Assembly: GCA_964020975.1 (NCBI GenBank)
Contig: OZ026629.1
Span: forward strand, 53,278,231-53,342,230
Direction: 5' to 3'
DNA: 64,000 nucleotides
Origin: Hermodice carunculata
Lineage: Eukaryota; Annelida; Polychaeta; Eunicida; Amphinomidae
The first letter of the stretch is position 1, and every line of letters begins with the position of its first letter. The notes below the pieces were generated by a model that worked only from the letters and a program-made list of their open reading frames with translations, ran no database searches and was not told where the DNA came from. This document shows, one piece after another, positions 1-12,856 of this stretch. A program made the translations under genes and the position numbers.

Positions 1-189
1 AAATCACCAGGCAAATGCCTTAAAGCACCCTCAAGACAAATTAAAGTGCAGTGTGAACACGGATGAATCAATTAGCAAGCAGCATATAACTGGCCACATC
101 CAGAGACACAAAGGAAACAAGTTCAGATTAGTGGTCATGGCTCAACTCAGTTGTTAGTTGAGGCCTTTCTAGTACCAGAGAAAATTGCT

Positions 190-720
190 GTAACTTGTGT
201 ACAAATTATAATGGCATGGTCTATAAACAGGAGTGGGATTGCCACCTTGGATGCTTGGCTGCTTGGCTGCTGCTTAACATGCAGTGTTTTATGAATCAAC
301 AGAGGTGGTGCCACATTTCCCTATGTCAGGTCATGAAGTTCATCTCCCCTGCCAAAGTAATGTTTGGATCCACTAAGAACCAGGAGCAGTATGGGGATAA
401 TGTACATGGCCTGAAAGATTGCAGAGTGGTCATCAGCCATTCAGCATCTCTTGTCAGCAGCAAAGTGACAGAAACAATCATATGCAAAGAAGTCCCTCCA
501 TCCAAGAAAAAAAAATGGAAATATGGTTTGGTATTTGGCTCACATTGGGCGATCAGATGTTAGACTTAAGCTTTGGGAACTGTATTGGGGCCCATACTTG
601 ATTGTGCAAAGTACATTATTCAGGTAGATTAGAATGGGGTTAAAAGGTGGTCCATCACAGCAGACTGAAACCCTATCTTGGAATAATGAAACTCAAGTGG
701 CAGAAAAAAGGTGCTTACAA
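190..720 (+). mobile_element. Ty3/gypsy LTR-retrotransposon integrase-tail fossil
   Basis: Translated pieces of this stretch resemble the C-terminal part of Ty3/gypsy (Metaviridae) integrases: a segment around 340-370 reading PAKVMFG, and a later GPYLIVQ-like segment near 590-610. The family normally follows these with a basic tail, and a weak counterpart is visible. No reverse transcriptase, RNase H, gag or LTR is seen, so this is a short, old remnant cut by the window edge or by decay, with several breaks. It is a fossil and probably has no function. Confidence 0.5.
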
Positions 721-729
721 GCAAAGTAT

Positions 730-1735
730 CAAAAAGTCAGAGACCAGGCTTGCCTGACTGTAAACAAAGCATAAACACCTTATATGATCTATATTTTATT
801 TGTTGTTACATAAATTTGAGCATTTTTAATAGCCATGCTTCAAACTATGGAACTAATTTGCGAGGAAAGCGTACATTTTGAGCTGCTGTCATTGTGAGGA
901 GTATATAACGAGGATTGAAGAGGAAATCGTGTTTTGACATCATGTCACCTGGGAGATTGCACCATTAACATGCACATAGTGCAGTACCATAACAAAAAGG
1001 GAAACCGTGAAAGCATCTTTCACAGACAAAGAGCAGCCCAGCTAAAGAACACTTGGAAGCACCAAAGCAGAGCACCAATCTCACGGTTTCTCCAAAGCCA
1101 TATGGCCCTACAATTCTAGGGGTTTACATCAAAATTTAGGACTTTAAATTTAATCTCTCCATTTTATTGGATGAGAGGCCAGGGTTTTAATTTTTGCATT
1201 ATAGCTATTTTTAGCAATTCCCCTGGTCTTTAAGAATTTCCTGGGGGAAAACCCTGCAATACCACTATAATAAACCCAGATAAATAGTCCACTGAGGATT
1301 GCATTGACCTGCATAATTGCCAGGTGACATTATGGTGGATTCCACAAGTACACCCCTCAGCACCACAACAGATATGCCAGCAATCAGCAGGAAAAAAGGT
1401 GAAGAACTGAACCAGTGTGAAGCCAATTGGGTTATGGACCTCCACCAGAAGTGGCCCTATGGTGGAAACCACAAGCGTGCGTCTTCACACTAAACACGTC
1501 TGCAACAAGTTGGCAAAGAAACCTAAAGGCTAAGCTGGAACAATTGCGGGCCAGCTGGGAAATAGAGTTCTTGCGATCAGATGAGCACCCACAACCAGTC
1601 CAGACCCAGGCCTACCGGTAAGAACCACCAGGTTACTTGGTCGATTATCCCTTCAGTCCTTAGGGCAGGGATCTCAAACGTCTTGTTAAGGTCGCCAGGG
1701 TTGGTGCTTTAGCTTATTAACCTGTACGGAAAGCT
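730..1735. other. Unassigned flank, no gene recognised
   Basis: Short open stretches occur (for example around 1330-1620), but none shows a recognisable domain, a splice-site pair or repeat structure. Part of it may belong to the decayed retroelement at its left. I cannot support a feature here. Confidence 0.4.
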
Positions 1736-2050
1736 CCAGGCGTCAGTGAGGCGTAATTTTATTTAGTTATGCCTGTAACTTAATTGACGCCTCCCAAAGA
1801 GTATTTAGCGGGCATAAAAGAATTACAGGTGTATTCCAGGGGGACAGTAAGCATAATTTGAGGCAAAATATTTAAATGAGACGAGGCGTAAAATGTAAAT
1901 GTGTCACAAATTTACGGGCGTCGTTCCTTTGACCGATTTTTCATATTGCCAGGCGTAAAGTGATAAGAAGCGTATAATATAGAGTCGTAATATTTTTACG
2001 GGCATCATTTGTTGATGTTTCCTGGCATCTTTTCCAAATATCTGACGTCT
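1736..2050. repeat. Cluster of GGCGTAA / TTACGGGCGTC motifs
   Basis: The motif GGCGTAA and close variants (GGCATAA, GCGTATAA, GTCGTAA), or its complement TTACGGGC, recur about nine times in roughly 300 bp at irregular spacing and on both strands. The CpG-containing motif stands out from AT-rich surroundings. It could be a degraded short-period satellite. No function can be read from it. Confidence 0.35.
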
Positions 2051-2584
2051 CATCTCATTTCAGATGAGAGAAACTGAAGTTTGGTAACCAGTGGGAAGAT
2101 AAAGCGGCAAGCTTTCTACATGCAAAGCAGTTTCACTGAAACGTTTTTTTTTTTTTTTTTATTATTTGTGAAAAATGTGAAGTAGAAAAAGTACACTACA
2201 CAGGCACAGCGCATATTTCGTGAGCTGGACTGGTTTGTGTCTTGATAATGGTCAAAAGCCATTATCCATTGTTTTAGTCACCATGCATTGGTGTTTCACA
2301 GAATGACTTGAATGGGTATTTTCTAGGTGAAAGGGTGTTCAGTGTTTTCTTGCAGGTCACAATGGAGTAGTTAGTTTTGACAGGACATAGGGGATTAGGA
2401 TAAGTAAATGGTCATTGATATACAGTACATCACCGGTTTGAGTTCAGCTGTCACTTTAAATAATACAAAACTTTGAGAATGAATATCTCTGAGGAGGTAA
2501 TTTTCAAGATGCTTTCATTTTGTGCAAGCATAACTCCAATTTGCCTCAACAGATTTGCATGAAATAAAAGGTAGTTGAAAGATA

Positions 2585-2820
2585 TGACTGTAGCTTAGGC
2601 GTAGATTTTTGGGTTTGACGAATATGGACTTTTTAAACATAAATTTTGGTGGCCAGAAGTGGAAAAAAGTTAGTGTTCAAACCTGAAATTGTTTGCAAAA
2701 TGAATGTAGCTAAGGCACAGATTTGGGGGTTGGCGAATATGGGATATGGGATTTTTTAAAATATAGATTTTGTTGCAAAAAGTTACTGTGTTCAGCACTG
2801 AAATTATTTGCAAAAAGAAA
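2585..2820. repeat. Tandem duplication, unit about 115 bp
   Basis: Two adjacent diverged units share the order: TGTAGCTNAGGC, a GATTT(TT/GG)GGG block, CGAATATGG, a TTTTTAAA-ATA-ATTTTG block, AAAAAGTTA, then CTGAAATT.TTTGCAAAA. They start near 2585 and 2701. This is a local duplication with no coding signal. Confidence 0.55.
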
Positions 2821-2949
2821 CCAGTTCGGTTTGAAGCTTATTGCAAAAATTTTACCCCCATTTGAAAAATTAGCATAATTTCAGAAATTTGGAAATTTCT
2901 GTGATTAACAAATTTCCTAGAACCCTTGTACAAAATGCTAATGAGGCCC

Positions 2950-2953
<4 letters not shown>

Positions 2954-3022
<69 letters not shown>
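2954..3022. repeat. (AT)n microsatellite
   Basis: Uninterrupted alternating AT of about 69 bp. The apparent reading frame through it is a by-product of the repeat. Confidence 0.95.
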
Positions 3023-3026
<4 letters not shown>

Positions 3027-4600
3027 AGGAGCTCACCATCTCCCATGTAATGTCACAAACATTTCAACATGTTACAAAATTGCACATCTGAACAAGCATA
3101 AAAATATATTATTTAACAGGTAAACATGTGGAAAAAAGTATTTAAAAAATGGCCGACTTTAACCAGGCACTGAATAGCGCGACTGCAGGATCACAGATTC
3201 CTGAAAACATACCGTTTTAGCTTGAGGGATTCTAGTTGCTATTGTTATGACAAAAAATTTGGATAAAACGTTGTCAAAGTAGAACACTATAATTGCCTTT
3301 GATAACAAAATGAATGAGGCAAGTGTAGATGCCGGAATTACAGATTAATTTACAGAAAGCAATAATCATTGCAACTTGAGTATCATTTTGACATAAAACT
3401 ATTTCTATCCTGCAACCATATATCTATGATCAACAACGATCATTAAATCAGCTTCATTAGCTCCCCTTTAAAGTGGTTTATGTTTGCATCTTATTAATCT
3501 CAGGATATCTCGGAACAACACAAGGATTTAGTTTTTAGACGTTACAGGTATTTTAGGAGTGATTTCACAAACCCATTTTAAGATACCTTTCAGGAAAAAT
3601 TAGATGTGCAGAAAATCTATATTGTAAAGCTACATGCAGCCTGGGACATGAGCAACATATGTACAATCCTTTTGCACATATGTGGAATCAATTTAACATA
3701 TGTGACAAAAGTTTTCACATCTGTATAATCACGGAAGAAATGCTAAAAAAAACATGTCATAACTTGAAGACTTATTTCAAGGTCACCAAAATGCACAATG
3801 TACCTCCAGCCTAATTTTACACAGTGCCATCATCAAGGCCAATTTTAAGGATCTGGCTGAGTTATCAGCCAAGAACTGTATTGACTAACATTGCACTGGT
3901 GACCTTGAAAATGAGGCTAATGTCACTCATATAACAATCAAGAAATACTGCATTCCCCCTCCCCCGTGTTCTGTATTTTAGAAACAATTGGCCCAGCCAG
4001 CCAGTTTGGGGGAAAATCCCTGGTAGAATATGCGAACAAAATTACCAAGCATTACCAATGTCACAAATGTGATTGATATCATTTCATGTACAGAGACACC
4101 AGGTTTTACGAGCATCCAGTCAACAGTTTTAGCATCAGGATGCTACAGCAGTGCACCTGAAGAAAAAATGGTACACTTTTTTAATCCCCTCAAGTCGGAA
4201 GAGAATCCAGCAAGCGGTTTCAATGAAGGCAAAATTTAAAACACACACACACAAACACACACACACATAAGCAAATCCATAACAGACAGGAACAAAGAGA
4301 GCTGTGTCAACAGCCCATGCTCAGGAGACCTCATTATGTTCACCTAAAAATAAATCCCAATCTGATTTAAATTAAGATTCAGCTTCAGCTGCATCTTTAA
4401 CTGAGCTAAGTCAAGAACTGCAAAGCAAAACTGAGCTGAACTTTAACGCGATAGGATATTTCTGACCCAAATACTTGACCTAGTGACCCACTTTACCAAG
4501 ACATGTATTTCAGATCTGATGCATACTGCTTTCCGGTTTTAATTAAAAACAAGAAGAACCAAACGAAAAAAAAAACTTACGGAAGCCATATAGGGGACAT
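3023..4600. other. Non-coding stretch, nothing recognised
   Basis: AT-rich unique sequence with one short (CA)n tract near 4240-4266. No exon-like block with splice sites, no RNA gene and no transposon signature was found. Confidence 0.4.
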
Positions 4601-4604
4601 ATAA

Positions 4605-5012
4605 AAAGACTTTTTTTCGAAAGTCGAAATTCAAGATTAAAGTCGTTTATTCGACTTTTATGGCGAATATTCGACTTTTCTCACCAAGAAAGTTGAATAC
4701 CCGAGATAAATTTGGTTTATTCGACTTCAATCTTGAATACTTGACTTTTTTCATTTCTTGCTAGATGGCCCAAAAAGTCGAATATTCAAGATAAATTTCG
4801 TTTATTCGACTTTTTTCTTGAATATTCAACTTTTTCAATCTTTTCCTGCATGGCTCACAAAGTCGAATATTCATGATAAATCTCGTTTATTCGTCTTTTA
4901 TCTTGAATATTCAACTTTTTCAGTCTTTTGCTCCATGACTCACAAAGTCGAATATTCAAGATAAATCTCGTTTATTCGACTTTTATCTTGAATATTCGAC
5001 TTTTTCGTTTCC
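4605..5012. repeat. Tandem array of hairpin-forming units, about 86 bp each
   Basis: The block AAAGTCGAATATTCAAGAT is followed after a loop of about 15-20 bases by its reverse complement ATCTTGAATATTCGACTTT, and the unit repeats at about 86-bp spacing. The clearest left arms are at about 4774, 4860 and 4945; two more diverged units precede them. Each unit is itself a long inverted repeat with arms of about 20 bp, so the array can fold into successive stem-loops on either strand. The arms keep pairing between units. It is not coding. Confidence 0.8.
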
Positions 5013-6000
5013 GTCTTGGAGGAATAGAAATATAATCCACCCTTTTCATTTCTAATAACAGTGTCAGTTAGGTCTTGCGTAACTAAAGATTACATTTAAA
5101 TGTGGTATGTGGGACTCAAATAAGTTTATTTGCCAGTCAAACAGACACTGCTCTTGAATGAGAATAATGTCACATTTTCAGCAAATTTCTTAATATATCA
5201 AAAGTTGTCCCACTCCATGACCGTATGATTTATACGTGGCAAGAAACAGACTAGTCATAGTAATGAAAATAATATACATGTAAGAAAAACAGAACATTGT
5301 TGTGATTGATTATGGGAAAACCTCCAATTCACGATTTTTGGAGGGGTATACTTTCGGACTTTGACTCACTTAGAATAAATGATCGACATCAAAGACCTTT
5401 GAAGCTTGCTTTCTCAGAAAGAATAATGGGATGAGAACCCCACCTAAGAATGGTTATTCAGAGAAAACGACGGGGCGAAATTTAATCCGGTTAACGGCTT
5501 TTGATTCTATAATGTCTGAAGTGCAAAATCCATTCTGCGATTTTCAAAATTTTGCTTTGTTCTTTTTCTATGAATGAAGAAAATGAACATCCTGGAAATC
5601 AAAGGGAAAATTGAAACGTCAAACTTTGAGGATGGATAACAGAAAAACTAAACCAAACATAAAAAATCGTAGGATTGTTTTTCGTTGCCATTATGTCAGG
5701 ATTAAGATGCAAATGTAATTATGATTTTATCACAAATAATTAGTGACTTATATCGACATTTGTGGGGTGGACGCTTTGTGGTCAACTTTTAATTGTTTAT
5801 TCAATAATTTACATCACAGACACCCAAATACGGGACATATAAATTATTTAGAGTATGACGATTACAGACATATATGATTTGTTATCCAAATGCAAATACA
5901 TTTTAAGCTAGGATTGATTAAAGTGAGAATTACTGTTGGTGTCTTACCTGTCCTTTAATTGCGTCACCGGTACATCTGTTATGTATCAGAGATACATAGG
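5013..6000. other. Non-coding stretch, nothing recognised
   Basis: AT-rich unique sequence. I see no domain, splice-bounded exon, RNA gene or repeat family here. Confidence 0.4.
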
Positions 6001-6004
6001 AGCC

Positions 6005-6237
6005 TCAACTGCTTGATTGATTTTGTTCAGATTGAGATTGACCCACACCAGTCTTTTTACTTAAACGGACATCATCAGAACTTCTAGATTTTACAAGTGT
6101 TGGATTATCATGTTCACTGTCTCTTGACTGTTTACAGTCTCTCCATAACCTCCAGTTCATTATAACAGTAAACAGTCTTGCCGTTCCCTTTGCGAGGACA
6201 TGGGGTATTGCCTGACCCAACGCATTTGGGCATATTA
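6005..6237 (-). CDS. Candidate terminal coding exon, product unknown
   Basis: On the minus strand an open frame follows a possible 3' splice site (AATATTACAG, ending at 6238) and runs 77 codons to a TGA at 6005-6007. It begins with CPNALGQAIPHVLAKGTARL, followed by a basic, then serine- and glutamine-rich tail, which looks like the cytoplasmic end of a protein. Codon choice is not repeat-like. I do not recognise the family and cannot find upstream exons with confidence. The splice-site pyrimidine tract is weak, so chance is a real alternative. Confidence 0.25.
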
Positions 6238-6589
6238 CTGTAATATTATACAGATTTCCACAAGCTATTGTGAATAGCCGCCTTAGGTTAAAGATGTCCA
6301 CGCATGGCTCACATTGGTCGGAATATTTAAATGTTGCTACAAATCACTCACCAGGAACTACTCACGGCCAAAATGTGTCCCAGTGCAATCTGCCCACCTT
6401 CATACATGCACTTAACAAAATTCGTAAATTTCAGACCGGGCGAAATAAAAGAAATCTGAAGAAATTGTCCTAAACTCTCGTCCCACCAAATTCACCTTGT
6501 GTCACATAAAAACGAAGACCCCCCCCCCCCCAAAAAAAACCCCCAAGTTATAGGTAACTTATAAAGAAACACTCTGAAAATAGTTTGTG

Positions 6590-6790
6590 CACTACAATAT
6601 GTGCAACCACGATTCTCGGATCAGCAACCCTGACACCGATGATACGACACAGGCTTGGTATGACCAGCACAAGTTGGTACACCTGCCTATAACCCTGACA
6701 CAAAGTGATCACATGCAGGCTTGGTATAGCCACCTTCAACCCTGACACGAAATGATACATAAATTTAACAGGCTTCCCAGAAAGTTGACA
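6590..6790. repeat. Degenerate repeat with CCTGACAC-GATAC-CAGGCTTGGTAT core
   Basis: Three diverged units at about 6628, 6690 and 6750 each carry a CCTGACAC motif, then a GATAC or GATCAC motif, then CAGGCTTGGTAT (CAGGCTTCCC in the last). Spacing is about 60-65 bp. No function is evident. Confidence 0.45.
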
Positions 6791-7199
6791 TATATGAAGG
6801 ATCGCCTGCTTTATGTGTATTTTTTTTTTTTTTCTGAATTTTATGGAAAAGGCACTCGACTGGGCAGGATAAGGCCTGCTTCGTAGAAAATCCAAGGACT
6901 CCAGACATGAAAGGAGTGCGAACCTAAACATTACAGCTGCCCAACATATATTTTGCGCTGTAATATTTCCAGATTGACTGACAGATTTTGAGCCCTCACG
7001 CTTCGACGAACAACACGGGTATGGTCACATAGGAGCTTCTCGGGTGTATTTCGTAGACAATACCGTCTAACATTGTTTATCCGTCTCAGTGGCTCGGTCA
7101 CAGCAGTGGACCAGTCAAAGCAGCACCGGGTGGTCAAGAAATACCCAATTAAAACAAAGCAGTCACAGATAAAGTATGCTGATTTGGAGTATTTCAATG

Positions 7200-8210
7200 T
7201 TCATATCATCGATATCTTCAAAACTAGACAAAGAAAGATACCATTGTAACTTATGTATATGTAGCCGTTTACCATTGTGCATGGAAAGAATATTGAATGA
7301 AAGTTGTGGCATTTTGATTATGCCAATTAGGCATATTTTATTCTGACTTTTATCAAGCCATTACACAGTTGTAACTTATACCCTTTGAGTTTGGCTGGCA
7401 CCCAAACCACGGGACTCAAATTGCCTTGGACATTTCAGAACTTAACGATTGTAATGCCAATTTATTCTCTTGATGCTGGAATGCGTCCATGTATATTTGT
7501 ATACTAAATGTTTATCCATGTGTTGAAGTCATTGCCAAACCAAACTAGGTATTAAATTAGAAACATTAACTGTTAGAAAAAATGTAAAAGTTGAACATTA
7601 ATTCAGATTTGTAGAATAAATATTGCAAAGTGCTCTAAATTATAAAATACTGGTTTAGTTATGATTAAGCAAGTAATGAAGTGACATGATTGGCCGGGAA
7701 TAGTGGAGAGAATCACTACTCATATCTGGAAAGAAATAGAAAGTGACTCGCCTCTGCAGTATAAGCAGGCGAAACCTGCCTGCTGGCAGATCACTTAATA
7801 GCTATCTTTAATTAAAGCTGACTTTTTCCAAGTTAAATACAACGTTGGTGATCTATTTGCTCGTACCTCCGTAATGTAATGAAGCATATTAAAACTACTG
7901 CATGTCAATTGCAATTATTATATAATAATAAAATATACGTGTTCAAGTTGTATAATATCATAGCCCGATGGAAATAATTAAAAATATCTTGTGAGTACAG
8001 TGGTATCTGCACATGTAATTCTGAATCTGATCATGGCTAAATAAAATGTTTAGGAGCAGTCTGATATCTCATTGAGTCGAGCCATGGGTCGAGCTAGCCA
8101 TCCTCATTTTCGTCATACGAATACGCCACAGGTCACAAACATGCGATGGTGGCGGGTTAAATGTGTCAATAATCCTCACAGTACTGGTGACTACCTGTAA
8201 GTGAAAACTT
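7200..8210. other. Non-coding stretch, nothing recognised
   Basis: AT-rich unique sequence without splice-bounded exons, RNA genes or identifiable repeats. Confidence 0.4.
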
Positions 8211-8212
8211 AG

Positions 8213-8314
<102 letters not shown>

Positions 8315-8731
8315 ACTTGACCTGGCCAGTTTCGTTGTAATGACTAACAATGTTCATGCCGGCCAGGCCACGTATCGCTCAGATGGATCTTCTCTTGTCA
8401 TTTTATGAAACCACACCCCTCTGTAAACGTTGATGACTTGGTGTCCAACACGAGTTCTGCACCACTGGGAGTGCCGCATGGCATTTGTATTGCAAGCACA
8501 TGGTTTTGTTGACAATCAGGTGCACCTTGACAGATCATACGGTGGACAAACTTCCTTCCCAATATTGTTGGTAAAGTGGATGCAAGACAGACGGAACAGA
8601 GATCTGCGAATGTATTTTTCCAGTAGTATTTGTACTCCGTCATTTAACCTGCAACTGAAGTTAAATAACTTGGCAAAACTAAGTTACTGCACATGTACCA
8701 GCATAAGAACGTAGCTTAAAAAGAACAGACT

Positions 8732-8883
<152 letters not shown>

Positions 8884-8899
8884 GTATCAACACTTCCAT

Positions 8900-10015
8900 A
8901 GCAAGCAACCTTACCCCCCCCCCCTTTCCCAAAACGTCGGAAAATTATCAAGATACTATTTGGGAAATGATGTGATGACCTTTTTGAACTACTAGCCAGC
9001 GCGAACACACGAAGTACACAATACACCAACCGAATGGCAAATTGTGTAATTTAGGGACGAACCATTAGAATCTTAAGGGGAGCTATGCATTTTAGTAAAA
9101 CCTACAAAAAATTTCAAATTCCTATTCATGTACTGTCACCTCTTTCAGCGCTAAAGGTAACCATCGCAGATCTCATTCCCATCAATATTATGGTTCTATA
9201 ATCAAAATCTGCAGCTTTCCCAGGAGCACTCTGCGTGCATTGCGCAGAGTTTACCGAGGAAAACTTCGACTGAAGCTTTAATTTAGCAATGAGAGGTAAA
9301 AATTACGTGTAAAGTACATTCAAACAGCGTGCATATGTTGCAAGAAAATGGGTAATATAAGTGAACAGAAACGTGAGCCTGGCAGCAAGGTCCTTGTATT
9401 GAAACACACACAATATATCGTAATTATATATCTTAACAGAAATTTAGAAACTATTTCGGAGTAAATTCATAGGCAATATCATGATCAGATCGTGATATTG
9501 TCTTTGAATTTACAAGGTCTTAAAACGAAGGATAAACTAATGACGCAAGGAGTCGTCCTTCAGATTTTTTTAAAAGGACTAAGTGATTTTTTCTCGTAGC
9601 GTCTTACAGTTGTGACAAAGTCGGGAATTTTAACGTAAAACAGACTATCGCGGCTTCAGAAGGCTTAGCTATAGGCCTAACTTATATTAAGATTAGTAAT
9701 AGATGAATACAAAAGTTGACATAAGTTTTCCTCTGCCTAGGCCTATAATTATAAGCCCAGTATAGCTTTAATACCGGTATATTTATGGCTTCATTCAGTG
9801 CTTCACGAAAGTTAACCATATCGGCATGTACTCTGTGCGCTATGAATGTAGATAATATCGACGGTAACACAAATCACTTACAGTCGGTGTAGGTCTATCG
9901 TTGTGATGATCATTTAGGATTAATAAGTACATCTAGTAACTAACCTTTCAAATAATATATTCATTCGACGTCAGTCGCGCTTGCCTGACTTCCACGGTTA
10001 CGCCCTGCCGAGTGC
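8900..10015. other. Non-coding stretch, nothing recognised
   Basis: A poly-C run near 8912 and otherwise unique AT-rich sequence. No gene, RNA or repeat family could be supported. Confidence 0.4.
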
Positions 10016-10019
10016 TGGC

Positions 10020-10275
10020 CGGCGCGGATCGGGGCTGGGGAGGGGGTGGGTGTTCCAGACCCCTCCCTGTTCTTGCTTTCTGACTGCATGATACGCATCA
10101 ATGCAGTAGAGCGTGTTAGGCCACGTATACGTATACGCAAGCTAAGGACAATGTCCGTTGATTTGATCCAAACGGCATTTTCGGCATCTATAGGCATTAA
10201 AAAAAAAAAAAAAGCAAGAGCAGGGAGGGGTCTGGAACCCCCCTCCCCCCGATCCTTGCCTGGCAAGCAGTACTT
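10020..10275. mobile_element. Foldback (inverted-repeat) element
   Basis: The arm at about 10025-10080 (GGATCGGGG, a G-rich run, then GTTCCAGACCCCTCCCTG, TTCTTGCTTT) is mirrored at about 10205-10262 (AAAAAGCAAGAGCAGGGAGG, GGTCTGGAAC, a C-rich run, CCGATCC). The arms are about 50 bp and enclose about 130 bp, which contains an ACGTATACGTATACG motif. The layout fits a small non-autonomous foldback DNA element. No transposase is present and the target duplication is not clear. Confidence 0.6.
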
Positions 10276-10289
10276 TATTTTTTTAAGGT

Positions 10290-11850
10290 GAATGAGAGGG
10301 TACATTATTTTTTTCACTGATTTTGAGACGTACATCATTTATTTGAAAAAAAAAAATTGCATATCCCCCCCCCCTTGATTCTAATGGTTGGTCTCTTAGG
10401 ACCGCACACAACCATGTGAACTGAAATTTCTGCTGTGTCATGGTACGCATGTCTTCACCCTCACCTGACACCAATAACACGGATGACCTGAAATGCGTGT
10501 TCGGAATGAAAGAAAACTCATTGACTACAATACACACAACTACAGCACCGGTGCGTGTCATGCTGAAGCTTTGACAGGGCCCCCATTCAATGGATAAATC
10601 TAGGAGTTCAAATATTGAAGCAGGGCAAAAGGTCCACATTTTCAGACCTGATACAATCGCTTTTCAAACATTGCCTGTTGAACATGTTTGCTAAAACCAA
10701 AAACAAGAAATGACAAAATTATTCAATTAATGTTACTGTTCTTATATGTTATAAACAGTCACTGACAAGAAAGAATAGGGAGGCAAACAATAAGACTGAT
10801 TCAGTCACAACAGGATTATGTTTTCATATTTAGCAAAGGTGACAATAATAAACCATTTTCCGGTAGTCATCATTTGACCCAAGGAGTCGAGACTCCTTGT
10901 TTGACCACACTACTGACTAAAGCTTTTAAGTCACAGGGGTAACCAGCAGAAAGTTTGTCCTAATACGCTGATAGAAAAACGCCCATACATACTGTCCACC
11001 GAAAATACTGATAAGGGCCAACCCTAATCAGGGTGGGCAGTGTCTTCAGTGGTCAGTATGTATGGAATCGTTTCTACAAGAATATTCCCGTCCCAGTCTC
11101 TTGATTTCCTTGTCTGCGCTGGATATCGCGTAAAACGTATTATTCGGATGTGTTTGTGTTTGTAAGTTTTTTGTTTGCTTTCCCGGTAACATGGGTCAAG
11201 ATAATCTATCCCTATTATCATCATTATAAGTTAGCCTGCCATTTGTTGTTTTAGGAATTACGATACACAGCCGTTGTCAAGTGCATGTCGCACTTGTAAG
11301 TACAAATGTACAAATTTCTAATTTTTTCCATGTTTACCTGTCCCATATCACAAACAATACATTTTTTCTGAAAGTATCATTTTGGCGCTGAACGTGAAAT
11401 TTCGTTTTCGTCATTTCCATAATAAAATTTTACTTCAATTTAAAAAAAAAAAAAATACCATTTTAAAAAAATTAACATCCAATCATGTCAAGTTTCGCTG
11501 AGTTTCGTTACGGCCTCCTTAAAGTGTAAATGGAAATAATGCAACTTTCATCCACCCCACCCCACCCCACCCCACCCCCAAAACTGCGCCCGATAACAGT
11601 TGCAATTCATTTAAAAACATACATGAGCGATTCAATGTAATCATTTACGACAGTATATACTTGTACCAATTCTACCGTATTTTGTCAAGTTCTATCTGAC
11701 ATTTGAAGATCGTTTCAGATGAATGTCTCCTGATCCTAATTTGACCCGGGCCACCCGCTTACAAATTGAATACTGGTTCTTCCCACGGTTCAGATAATCA
11801 AGTTTCACCAAGTGTTCGTACTATTCCTGTCTTGTGTGTATTGACGATTA
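10290..11850. other. Non-coding stretch with homopolymer runs
   Basis: Contains poly-A and poly-C runs (10347-10372, 11442-11455) and a short CCCCA tandem near 11553-11580. Nothing else could be identified. Confidence 0.4.
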
Positions 11851-11851
<1 letters not shown>

Positions 11852-11884
<33 letters not shown>

Positions 11885-11885
11885 T

Positions 11886-11951
<66 letters not shown>
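11852..11951. repeat. (AGT)n microsatellite
   Basis: About 100 bp of AGT triplets with a single TTG interruption near 11884. Confidence 0.95.
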
Positions 11952-12520
11952 ACAATAATAATAGCAATAAAAACATTGTAAATCAGGAAATAATGGCAGT
12001 CCCATTTTCAGACGAATTTAGTGGAAAGAGACCTTCAGTATATTAACATTTCCACCACTGCTAACTGTGAGAAGAACTAGGTCATACGCTCACGAGAAAG
12101 TAAAAAGTGGCACACAGCCTCCCAGGCACAAAGTACTTGTCAAAACAAAAACAAAAGAAAAAGAAAACATTCACAAAAAAACATACAATAAGCTCAATCG
12201 GGGCCACATAGTGGGAAAAAATGAATGTTTTTGGATTTGCTGTTAGCTTGGCCGTTTTGCCGATGAAGATCTTTTAAACATTTTGCTAAAAAAAGGGGGG
12301 GGGGGGAGGAAAATCATGATACTGCGCACCATGACGATGACTGGATTCACCATGGTGTAAAAGTTCCAAACGCATAGTAACGAGTTGTTCCGACTTTAGC
12401 ATGTGGTCCTAAGAGATCAAGCATGGGTTCATTCTCGTCATGTTGGAAAAAGGATCAAGTAAGGTATCTGCAACAAATCTGAAAACACACAAAATAATGT
12501 ATGGCTACTACATGTACTAC

Positions 12521-12624
12521 GTACCCAGCTAGTAACAAAAGTTGGCCCGACATTGGCCAAATGCTGAGTCATCATTGCCTAAGTTGGACCAACATTGGGC
12601 TAACTTTTATTGATAGCTGGGTAC
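12521..12624. mobile_element. MITE-like element with about 38-bp terminal inverted repeats
   Basis: The left end GTACCCAGCTAGTAACAAAA continues GTTGGCCCGACATTGG; the right end reads, on the other strand, GTACCCAGCTATCAATAAAA then GTTAGCCCAATGTTGG. The two arms make up most of the roughly 104-bp element. GTAC borders both ends and could be part of a short target duplication. This is a typical miniature inverted-repeat element; its superfamily cannot be named from this copy. Confidence 0.7.
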
Positions 12625-12856
12625 GTACGCGCGCATGGATGTATGCACGCACGTACGTACGTAGGTAACATTTTAATATCAGCATGCAAGCAGATTAAGT
12701 TGCAGGAACCCAAGGGATGGCCCTTTTTGATTTCACACAAATTTTCTATCGCACTGACATATAATTGTTGTGGATGAACAGAAAGAAGGAAAGACTTGCA
12801 GCTGGACATAAGCTTTGCAATTTCAGGTCAGGGAAGCTGAATAAAAAGTAAATGTA

